64,000 nt of DNA from Macropodus opercularis (lineage: Eukaryota > Chordata > Actinopteri > Anabantiformes > Osphronemidae): the NCBI GenBank assembly GCA_030770545.1, contig CM061100.1, forward strand, positions 2,549,501 through 2,613,500, read 5' to 3'. Made by a program: the position numbers and the translations under genes. Within the stretch, counting starts at the first letter, position 1; the number at the start of each line of letters is the position of its first letter. The notes below the pieces were generated by a model, which had not been told where the DNA came from, ran no database searches, and worked only from the letters and a program-made list of their open reading frames with translations. Positions 38,801-50,800 of this stretch are shown here, in pieces.

Positions 38801-41800
38801 AGCGTTCACATTAACAGACTTCACCTGTTTCTTTGTGTCACTAACGATGCAGCCTCACACGACTGCTTCTCTTTAAACGTGGGATTAATGCACACTATGA
38901 AATAAAACCAGCTCCCAGGCTGCAGATGACATGGTGATAGTTTGTGTGAGCAGCCCTCTGTGCACTGTACCTTGTAGATGGCGTCCTCCACAGCGTCAGC
39001 CACAGCCGATCTCTCCTTCAGGCCCTCTCTCTGTCTAAATCTCTGTCTCTGCTCCACCCTGGTAGTAAGTACTGGACGCCTGCAGCCGTCGCACTGCGCT
39101 GAGGCTCGGCTAAGCCAGCATGACTCTGTGGGAATCGGTGCTTGTGTGCATGGATTATTACTCAAGGTTATTACTGGAAACTGATTCTCTGAACTGCTAA
39201 GATCAATTAGGCCAATTTAAAACCTATAATCAAAGTTTTATACTGCACTTTATGTTGTGATGAACCCATAGATGATTATAACCGACTCTGGAGTTACTAT
39301 AAACACTGTGAGCACTTTAGCATCGATGAGCTTGTTGTTTTGGTTCTATGGCCCCCAAATAAACAGTTTTCTAAAACGATGGGCTTTCAACATGATTTTA
39401 ATGACCAATGATTAAATGTAATGTTCATGGAAACTAGTTTTTACACCACTGCAAAAAATAAATATTTAAATGAGTATGAGAAGAAAATGATGGTGAAGGA
39501 TGAAAACCGAAAAGTAAAACTGAGGTGGTGGAATTAAAAACTACATTGGGCTGAATTAGAGTCATGAGACACTAATAACCTTGCTACGTGTTTGCACGAT
39601 TGCCTGAAAAGTGCGGGTGAAAGGACAAACCCAGGTTTTCTGTGGTGAACCAACTAGTGATTTATTTGCTGCCTGCTTAGAGACTTTGTGTCTCGTTGTG
39701 CTGTAGCTTCCGTGTGTATTGTCCCGTCCTGATTGCTTTACCTTGCCCTCTCTCACTTTGCACATCAGCCATAATTATATTCATGTGGTTTCATATAGAC
39801 CTGTGCAGATGGAGAACAGCTACTATGGTGTAAATGAAACATGAACCTGATCCATGCCATGGATATTTAGCAGCGTGTGCTTTAGTACATGTGTTGGTGA
39901 TAGATATTCAGTTAAAGGACACTTTCCTCTTGTGTTCACAGAACAAAGAGCCTCCAGCATATCAGAGCAGTCACATGAGAAAAGGTATTCCTGCTTTGCA
40001 TTTGTTTCCCAGTTGGACTGAATGTTTTTCCTCTGTCCTAATTCCAAATGACTCAGCCTTTTTCATAGTTTTTCTCACGGGGACCTTGATGCTTGATTAA
40101 AATGACAGTGTGTTTCATCAGATATGTAAACCTCAGTGCCTGGAGCAACATATGTGTGTAACCATGACTACCAGGTTGCCTGGTGACAGCAGCCAAGTTT
40201 GCTGCCATGCTTTATGAGGATCTTTTCTCCTGGTCTTTCAGTGTGTTGTCTTATCACCTTTACATGGTTTCTTTTCAGTAATGAGCATATGAGTCATACG
40301 TGTATTTATGGTTGTCAATCTGGAGTGAACAATGAAGCTTTATATGGCGTCTGCCAACTCCAGGGCAACAGGTACTGATTTAACAAAAGCACATCCCTTC
40401 CTTATTTGTCTTCCGCTCCACTGAGAACAATGCCAGCTGATGTTTCCTTCACAGTACCAGCACATAGGTGTATAAATACCCCATTTGTATGGGCACACTT
40501 CTGCTCCCCCTGGTGGAAGATGGCCGTCATCTCGTTACCGGTTCCTCTCTATTTGCAGCTTTTCTGTTCACCCTAACATGTCTCACAGGCCTTCTTGGAT
40601 GCCCATTGGCACAGAAGCATTAGTATGTGTGTGTGCTGTTCCCCACAGGGAGATTAGGTTCCGTAAGCGCGCCCAGTCTGCTGATGATGAAGGCAGCGTG
40701 GAGCTGGCAGAGTCCCTCCATCATCTCACCTTGTCTGAGTTCCTCAAAGAGTGAGGATGAACTTTGTCCGCTTGTTTAAGCCTCCTCGACCGTCCGGAAA
40801 ACAACAACAACAACAACCTCAAACTAACTCTAGACGCCCTACACCCTTTCTCACAGTTTGCCACATTAACTTAAAATTGTTTGCCCTTCCCTCCCTTCCC
40901 CTGTTTCCTGTGTTTTCATCTTCTTCTTGTCTTTTCATCTCTTCTTTCCTCTGATCTTTGTCTTTCTATCTCTGTTCTTGCTTCATGAGACTCTTTCTGT
41001 GTCAAGTCCTCACCTCTTGTCCTTTCCTTACATCCTCTGCTCTCTGCTTGTTTCCCGTCACCTCGTTACATCTCATCGTCTCTAACAGAAGAACAATAAA
41101 AACCATTTATTGTCACGAAGCATGAATTTAGCTGCTAACATTTCCACTAATCTAACTTTACCTTTGCAGCTCAGTGATGCAGAGTATGGAGATGCTTTTC
41201 TATATCATAGATGCTTATTCTATAAGCACACGACAACATACATGATGTACATTTTCTTACACCGTAACAGACTAATCATATTGATCAAACTGTTATTACA
41301 GAATCGAAGAAGAGGAGTTGGATAATTTCAGCATCCCAACTAAGGTGGAATCGGAGAAGTACAAAGTCATTCGCACCTTCAGTTTTCTCAAGAGCAGGAT
41401 GTCCAGTACACGCAACAAGACCAAGGTAGGTCCAAACCATTACCGGTTTGGTGTGTGTGTTGAGTATTAAAATGCGTAGAAATGGCCTGAATCCCAGGAC
41501 TAGACTTTGTATCTCTGTTATCTGGGAGAGACACAACCAGGAAATGTTTGTGGGAAAACTGAAGGTCAGAGCGACAGACCAAACCTTTAATGATTAATCC
41601 CCTGGTGTTGAGTCAGCACAGAGACTGGAAGCCCTCCCTAACCTGCATCTGTTGTTTGTGCCACGCTCCATTTCCTCGTCGGCTTTCTTACGATTTGAGC
41701 AAAGCTGGGAAATCCTTCAGTCTCATTCATGTACCGGACCTGCATGTGGGAAACTTTGCTCTTAAACTCTGACAACTCTGGTTTAAAGAATTAAGTTCTG

Positions 41801-44800
41801 ATCTGATGGCTTAGGCCACGTTGTCAGACATTTTTTTCTCTGCGTATGTTGGCTCTCTGTTTATTTTTATGTCTCTGAAATGGATTTCCAAGGGGAAGGG
41901 GAAGGACAAGGAAGCCAAGGATAGGCAGCTGAATGGACATCGCTTTTCGTCAGGGCCCTGTTTAGGCCCCACCGTCTGTGTAGTGTGTGACAAACCTGCA
42001 TCTGGAAAGGACCTGCTGCATTGCTCTAGTAAGTGGGAATTGTTTTAAAAATCCTGCATTTGTGTTGAATCAATGAAACACTTAAATAAAATTGTTCTTT
42101 CCTAGGTTGTACTGCCATTGTCCATAAAGGCTGTAGAGACTCAGTCCCTCCATGTTTGAAGGTGAACATTCTCTCGAAAACACTCTTCGCTGCTCGTCTC
42201 TACTTGAGTCGGCCGTTGCATCACTTGTTTATAACCAATGTCCGACTCCTCTCGTTTGTATTACTTAGAAACTTCAGGATAAATACACTGTTACCATGGT
42301 GAAGAACAAGACAGCATCTCTACCACAGAGTGAGTTTACAAGACACAGGGTCAATGATCACCATGCGCTTCACTGTCCAACTGTCAAGAAATGTTTAGCT
42401 GGTCACGTTGAAATGTGATATTAGTGCAGTAATTATTTCAAGGCTCTTACCCGTTTCCTCAGTGAATAGTTTTTTCTTGACTTCACAGACTTCATAGTGA
42501 GAGACAGTCCTCCTCAGCGAGTGATCGCCATTTCTGCTTCCCCTCCTGTTATGACCCCAAAGGAGAGGAAGGACCCTGTGATCCAGTCGTCCTCTCTTCC
42601 GGGAAGTTTCGCCAGCGGTGACGGGTGGGTAGAAGACGTAGCCAGGCCTAAATTACACGACAGGACATGTTGGAGAGGAATACTGAGGTAGCGCTGGTTC
42701 CTCTTGTTCTCCTCAGACGGCTTAGTGAGAGTTCAGAGACAGAATCTGACGTCTTGAAGGTGACCAGCCAATCCGATGAGCTCCTGCCGACTCCAACGTC
42801 CTCGACCTCCACGGACTCTTCGTTTGGAGAAGGTACGGCAAGGAAAGGCTTAGGTTTTATTTTTTTAGATATGAAAACTCACATTTATCTGGTGATTAAA
42901 TGTGCGGAACGTGATTAAATTCAACATTTCTGTCCACAGACTGTGTGGACACGTTTGTCCACAGTGACTTGTCCGCGGATGCTGTGGATTACAAGGCTGA
43001 GTCGTGGAGTCTCACAGTAGAGCACAAGTTCTGCAAGAAGCAGGACAAACAAGTTGTCAAGAGGCAGGATGTCATCTATGGTAAGCAGATGTCGGATGTG
43101 AACTGGACCACTCAGACGTGTGCATGTTCCCCTAAAGTATTTTTGTGTGACGCGCCACTTGTTGAACCTCTGCTGCAGAGCTGATGCAGACTGAGCTTCA
43201 TCACCTACAGACGCTGCACATCATGGCCGAGGTGTTCCGGCGAGGGATGAGGGAGGAGGTGCAGCTCGACGCGGATGCAGTGGACCGGGTCTTCCCCTGT
43301 TTGGACCAGCTGCTTCTGTACCACCACGCCTTATTCAGTGCCATGAGGGAGCGGCGGCAAACGTCAGCCCAGCCCCAGGGACACAGGAACTATCTCATCC
43401 AGCAAATCGGCGACGTCCTGCTGCAACAGGTTAGTGGAGACCCAGAGGTGTAAATGCTGAGGAGGTGAATCTGTTACTGGTTACTAGTTTGTGTTTTTCA
43501 TGCAGTTTTCAGAAGAGAACGGAGAGAAAATGAAACAGGTCTATGGAGAATTCTGCAGTCATCACAACGAAGCCGTCAGCTTCTTCAAAGAGCTTCAGCA
43601 GCATAATAAGCGATTTCAGAACTTCATTAAGGTACTTAACGTTTCCGGATCATAGTTTTTTGCAGATGAAAACTTTAAGCTAACTCTAAAATATCTGTCA
43701 ATGTTTCCCTTGTATTTGAAGCAACAAGGCAACAATTCTTTGGTGAGGCGGCGCGAGATCCCAGAGTGCATCTTGCTGGTGACCCAAAGGATTACGAAGT
43801 ACCCAGTTCTGCTTGAGAGGATACTACAATACACTCAAGGTAGGTGACCTACTGCCCTCTGCTGGCAGTTTGGTCAAAAGTCTTTTTGTCTTCATTTTAT
43901 TTCTCCTTCCTGAATCATCAGAAGAAACAGAGGAGCACCTCGACCTTTCAAAAGCCCTGGCTCAGATCCGGGAAGTGATATCAGCCGTGGACTTGAGGGT
44001 CAGTGAAAATGAGCGGCATCAGAAGCTGCAAGAAGTGTGGAACCGCATGGAGAACCGCAGCTCCGCCAAGCTGAAGAACGGTCACACCTTCCGCAAGCAG
44101 GACATGATGGGTCCAGGAAAGATGCTCCAATACCAGGGCCTGCTGCTCTGGAAGACCGCCACCGGTCGACTGAAAGGTGGGACTCGCTCGTTGAATGACG
44201 GGTCCGTTTAGCAACACGTCAGACAAAAAACAAGGTGACACGGAAATCTTTCTGCTTCCACAGATGTCATGGCCCTGCTTCTCACAGATGCCATCATCTT
44301 CCTACAAGAAAAAGACCAGAAGTTCACGTTTGCGACTGTGGTACGCATGCATTCATTCTGTCCGGCTGCTGTAAAAGTAAAAAGACGTTGCACCTCATTA
44401 CCTGTCACCTATCAGACAGAATGAATTATGTCACGTCGGGCCATTAACCCTTATGCAGAATAACATGTTTTCCCTTTTTAAATGCTGCAGGACCAGAAGC
44501 CTCCAGTCATCGCGCTGCAGAAGTTAATAGTCCGTGAAGTAGCAAACGAAGAGAGAGGAATGTTTTTGATCAGTGCGTCAGCCGCAGGGCCCGAAATGTA
44601 CGAGGTCCACGCGTCATCCAAAGAGGAACGGAACACCTGGATGAGGCTCATTAGAGAGGCAGTAGAGAGGCGAGTGTGTGTTTGTGTGTCTGCACTGTAT
44701 GGGTCTAAACGAGGTAAAGCTGGATTCCAAGAAATGATTTCATTATTATTACTCATTAGCTGTCCGGAAGAAGAGGAATACACCAGTGAATCTGAAGAGG

Positions 44801-47800
44801 AGAAGCGAGCTGCTGAGGCCCGAGTTCAGAAAATTTACAAGTTGCAAGGTATTTGGGAAATTCTAAGTCTTGTATTTGTATTTTGTCTTCATCACAGCCT
44901 TGAATATTTATTCCCCAAACGTCAACGTTTTCCGTGCTTAGTGTTTGAACCAATTGCACTTGTATCAGAGAGTCTGATGAGCCAGGACCAGCAGATCTGC
45001 TCCAGCCTGGAGGAGAAGCTGCAGATTTACGCCGCGCTCTCTGCTCTGAGTGGGAGGACGGACGCCTCGCTGGTCGAACCGCGCCTGCTCGTTCACCAGG
45101 ACTCGGAGGAGCTGCCCCAGGCCGCTGCGCTGCTGACTGCAGCTCTGCAAGAGGGTGAGGAGGTTTCTAGAAACTGCAGCAAACACAAACTCTTGAATAC
45201 AGTTATAGTAGAGTTTTATTAACAGTTATTGATTAATGACAATGTACCGTAGTTGTAAACATAGATAACACAAATATAAGAACATACCTGACCCAGATTC
45301 ACACACCTGTGCTGCTTTTGTTTCCCAGCTGAGAACCTGAAAGCCACACTGTCATCGAAGGCCAGTTTACCGTCCAGCACCAGCCCGGACTTCGACACAG
45401 ACTCTGTGTTTCCTGCTAGTCCTGCTCCACCTGTACAGGCCCTCTCAGATTCCTCGGAGGCCTCACCTGAAAGCCCTGAGCCCAGTGAGAACAGCTCCAC
45501 TGAGGGTCGTGTTCTTCAGTCCCCAACTAACTTGGAAGAAACGGACACAAATGACATTGACTTAAAGGTAAAGGACAGACTTACTACTACTGCTATGGAT
45601 TTTTAGCTGAAGTTGCAGCAGTTGCTTGTTTTCCCCGTTGTCATGGTTTGGATGCTGGCAGCAGAGCCATTACAGGTTATTATAACCACTTGGCTGCACC
45701 TGAATGTCACCTCTTTCCATTTCTTCTCAGATCCGCGGCGCAACGTTGCCAACGGTTGTTTTAATAATTCAGCACAGCCTATTAGAATTACATTTCAGTC
45801 TCGATGTGATGAATCATTGATTAGCTCAGAATAAAGGAAGAACTCCATTTAGCTCCCAGAGGTGCTGCACCATTAAAAATAGATATGGAGACTTATTCCA
45901 CTGTTGTACTACTGTTTGAGCTTTTGTGCCCTGTGTGGTAAATGACTATGATGAAATAATGTTCCTATCACAATTGCTACGTGGGGAATGAAACTCCAAC
46001 AAATGTAGTATGACCCCATGTCTCCACCAGGGGGCACACACGGTGCATGAACACAAGCACAACGCACATATTTTTAATTCCGGGGTAACTTATTGTTGAA
46101 CATAAACATAGCAGGGTCAGTAATATAGAGAAATGTCACGTGACAACTGTGATTTACATTTTTTACTTTGTTTTCTTGACAGGTTGCTCAAAGTGTCCAA
46201 ACCCTGACGCAGTTGCTCTACAGTCTGCAGGTCAGTGCGTTTCTTGCTGCTGAACAACAAGCTACTCTCTTCCTTTCCCTCTGTCGTCATACGTATTATC
46301 AGACACTCAGCGCTTCCTCGCTTCCCAGTATGGACAGACACGGCGATGATGGTGTCATATGCAGTTGAGACGAAGGCTTTCAAATGCCAGTAAACAGAGC
46401 ATCCACACTAAAGCTACCGAGCAATAGGAACGAAGATCCATCTCGTTCTTTTTTTGGCGGCTGCCAAGGGACATAGAAGAGTCTTTTGTTTCCCTGTGTA
46501 CACAGTCCTCTTTGGTATGAAATGTAAATTTGTGCAGAGGGAACGTGTGTGTGTGTCTGTGTATTTGCATACGGGCATGTGTGTACACAGTCTTTGCTAT
46601 TGGTGTCAGTCTGAAGGTTCTAAACACATTGCAATTTCCATAGTAAAATGTCTGTGTCCTCTCTTGCACATTAATCTGGGAAAACTCAGTTTTGCATGTG
46701 GCCGTGGGATTATTTGACCATGTGAAGAGATGTTGTTGTCCTAACAGCGAGGTCCAACAGCATGGATCATAGTTTCCGCCACATTTTGCCATTCAAATCA
46801 CCAAAGCACTGGTTAACCCTTTGCATTTCCATTAACCCCGTCTCTGTGCCTTTCCGTCCACGCGCCAGGCTTCTGTGACCATCCAGGACACCTGCTATGA
46901 GGTCCAGAGGCTCCTACTCCAAGAGGCTGGGCGCCCTTCTCCCGGCAGTCAGCGACGGCACCTTTTGAGCAGCACCCTACAGGAACAGGAGAAGCAGCGT
47001 AACCTGGCCCAGCAGCTCCAGGACCGACTGCAGCAGGAGAAGGAGCGCTGGGAGAGAGAGTGCCAGGCCAAGGAGAGGCAACAGGAGGAGCAGGAGAGCA
47101 AATTGGAGGAGAGGGAGAGGCAGTGCCACCGTGAGGCAGAGAGGCTGAGGCAGAAGAGGGAAGAGCTGGACGAGCAGCTGGAGGAGTACCAGCAGAGCCT
47201 GGAGCGGCTCAGGGAGGGTCAGAGGAACGTGGAGATGGAGCGGAAGCACCTGGAGAACCAACAAAAGCTGCTCCAGACCTGGATGCATGGGCGGCAGAGG
47301 AGCCTGCCTGCTGCGATTCCTCACATGGTCATCCCTCTGGATGGGCAGCAGGTAGCGGCGGACTCAAAATTCACAGCTTCTTTCTTCTGTCTGTGAAAGC
47401 GATTCGGTCCCGACTAAGACACTTGACCCTGACACGAGTGCGCTGTAGCTATGCGGTGTTTATGGAGTCTTTCATGGCTAAAGTCATTAATGAGACGCTT
47501 TTCTCTGACAGCTGTCAGCCTGAGTTACGCTGGTGGACTCATTTACGCAGAGCAGCTCAATCCCCTCTCGATATGTGACCTGTGATAATGAGAGCAATTT
47601 CAGCATCATTTGTCTTGGTGCTCCAGCAGCTCCACTCACCAAACATCTTAATGATTGATGATAATTAAATCATTGCAAATAAAAGCTCTAACAAAATAAT
47701 TAAAACCAGAGGCACGTAGCCCAAGAAAGCAATCAATCATGTCCAGAAGGGCTTAAATTATTGACTCTCTGAAAGGCACGGCAGTGAAATCTCCCCAGCA

Positions 47801-50800
47801 GCTGGAAGGCACGGAAGATAGAGGGTGCACTGTTCGCAGCGGCCTTCGAGTCCCAGTGTACCTCACTTGAAAAAAGGCAGCAGTGAAGCAAATATAGCAC
47901 ATGCATCCCTGAGAGCCCCCGCGCTGCTCAGTTCAGCAGGTGTGACTGTTCAAAGACGCACACAGCATTCGCACAGACGGACAAATGAGGAGACTCGCGT
48001 TACAACAGTCCCTCTCTCCCTCGTTAATATACACCCCACCTTGGGCTTTCACAGGCCAGAGCTGCTGAGGCTTTTTTTGGTTTTGTAGGTGGTGCAGACG
48101 TTGCATTAAGCAGGGGTCTGACAAAGACATGCAGAGGCGGTGGAGGCCTGAATGTTCCCCTGCTAATGTTTTAGCCAGAGGCAGTTCACGGGGTCAGACA
48201 CACGCACAAAGCAGCTATAGGCTTCGCGTCTTTTCTAATTAACTGTGCTGCCTCAGTCCAGCGTACCAAAAGCCACGTAGACGCGAGGATGCGACAGGAG
48301 GGAGAGGTGTTAGTCGAGGCGGCAGGCGGCGATGTGTCACTCTTTCACATTCGCCCTGTTATATAAACATTCACATCTGGAGGCTTCTGTTACCGTCACT
48401 GACCAGTTTAACAGCGTTAGAGAAGCTGATGGTAGGTTTCCAAACAGGCCCTGCACACAGGTGTGGCTTGAAAAGTACAAAATGTTTTCTGTGATCCCTC
48501 TTACAGACGCATCACTGCATTTCAAAGGAGCCGTGTTGAAAGATTTCTCTCATGTAGAAACCATCCAACCATCAGTGTCCATTCTTTGCAGAAGATAATC
48601 TGAGCTGAATCTTTGTCTCCACTGAGCCTGATTTTTATCTCTCACTTCCTCTGACCGCTGTGACGTTTGCTTGTTCCCTCAGGACTCTGGGTTGAATCAG
48701 TCCAGGGGCCACGCTGGTAATGGCTCCGTGTTTGTGAACGAGGCTGCATTAGTCAGCGCCAGCATCAACAACCGCCACATTCACCATAAAAGAAACGATC
48801 CCAGCGCGCACAACTGCCTCAACAGCCTGCTGGCCAGATCCAGCAGCAGACAGACTCCCGTAGCCAGCACTCCCCACAGCCCACAGCCCCAAGGATGGGT
48901 GCTGGGGACGGGATGCCTGTACAGCACTCCCCACGCGCCCACTGGTAAGAGGTTTACCATCTGCACACATATGAGAAAAATGACACAACACTCATTCCCT
49001 GATATGCTGTTGTTTGGGGCACAGTGAGAAGTTCTGTACATTATAAACCATATTGTCTGAGTATGAGGAACAAAGTGAAATTCTCCGCATGTAGTAAATA
49101 GTGGTTCTCTCAGACATAAGGGGTTTCATCATCTGTGCATAATTTCCTTATGTCTAGTGGAAAATAGAATGAACTAACTCACTTTTTAATAAAATATATA
49201 ATAATACTTTTTACTTAAAATAATTAGTTAGCTTCTCTGAAATGTAAACGTCTGCTGCTGAACACACAAGGTGGTTGTTATACTGAATGTCCTAGAGCAA
49301 CGGTGCAGTGTCTTGGCCTGTTGTGTGTTGATATCATACCGTCTCTGCTGCTCTTCTCTGAAATCTGTTCCCAGTGAGAATGTAAACAAACCCACTGCCT
49401 GCACTGATCTCACCCGTGTACGTGAACCCGTACTGTAAACACACACACAGACACACTTCTGTCAAGGCTGCGTCCCCAGCGAGGCCCCGTCCGTCCTTCC
49501 GCACAGTTAATCGTTGTCTCTCGACAAAGAAACCACCCCCTCGTCCCCGTCACCTCCACCTGCCCCAGCAGCGAGTCGAGGCCCCCGTCTGCCGTAGGAA
49601 AAGGAAAATCAATGGTTTCTCTATCTATCGACTGGCAGGGCAGACAACAGCATGTGAATCACAGTTCAGAGGCGATGTCTGACTGATTGGGACATCGATC
49701 TAGAAAAATCTTTACAAAACTCATTACAGCATGGACTTGTCATCGCATCAGGCGAAGGGGGAGGTGAAAGGAGAGGAATCAGAGATGCAGACACGTATTC
49801 ATCTCCGTTTCACTCGCACATTCCCACGTCTGATCGCCCTAATCCACTCGCACACGCGCCCATTCTGAAATTCAGGGGAAATTACAGGTTCCGTGTGACG
49901 TGTCTTTCAGCCGCCATAAAACAGGGGGATTGTTAGCTGCACCTAGTGGACTTTGTTTACCAGACATGGCCGACTGCACAATCCCGTCCTCATTGATCAG
50001 CTTATTAACCTTTCTTCGTTATCGAGCAAAAACAAGCCCCAGTGAAACATGAGTCACTTGTTAACAAGCACGGGGCGTAGACATGGCTGCAACCTACAGC
50101 GCAGGGCGTGTTCTGGTTGACTCTCACCCACAATTCATTGGATTCCATTCTGTGAGAGCGCGCAATGAAATTATACTAACACCAGATTTCCGTTATAGTT
50201 AAAGCTCATTTATGTATTTTATGTACAGTATTGGATTTTAAGAGCGTTGCAGCTTCATACTGGGTCACACCCTCTCTGGTGTGCGGAGGAATCTGGTATC
50301 TCTCTTCATCGTGTGAAAAGCGAAAGACACTCTTTCAAATGCAAATCGTCCTTTGTTGCCGACACTCACATGGACCAAAATATGATCTCGCTTCTCATCC
50401 TCACCTGAGAATGCGAAAAATTCTTCTCATGCATAGACACGTACTGTACACACACACACATCTACATTTCCATAATTTGTTCCTGCGCAGTAATCTTGGA
50501 GAACCAGTTGGATGGAATATTTTGAAAGGATACCTCATCGGATGACTGTATCAGGTGTTCGCCGCGCACCTTTTCATACAAAGGATGAGAACATGATGGC
50601 TGACTGATGACTTTGTACAGACACCAGCTACAGGGAGCAGTGCAACCAAATCAGAATGGATGTTGATTAGTGACAGATGAGACAAACCACTGGCAGCAAC
50701 ATTTGTCATTTTAACCATTAACTCAATGGTCAGAAGTAGCTTTAAAAAGATAAGCTGCCAAAAAAGCTGAATGCTTTGTCTACCTCCGTCTGCTAATGAT

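Noticed and set aside
46977..47324. Leu/Pro-rich 115-codon open frame on the minus strand
   Set aside because: It is the antisense of the Gln/Glu/Arg-rich coiled-coil exon, where Leu-rich antisense frames are expected.
49416..49682. Possible extra arhgef28 exon with a Pro/Arg-rich frame in the last intron
   Set aside because: Entering at the CAAG acceptor near 49466 in the required phase gives an early stop; the flanking exons already join in frame and match the family C-terminus.
49943..49956. CTCF-like GCACCTAGTGG on the minus strand
   Set aside because: Lacks the GCC part of the core; 12 of 14 matches is not specific enough.
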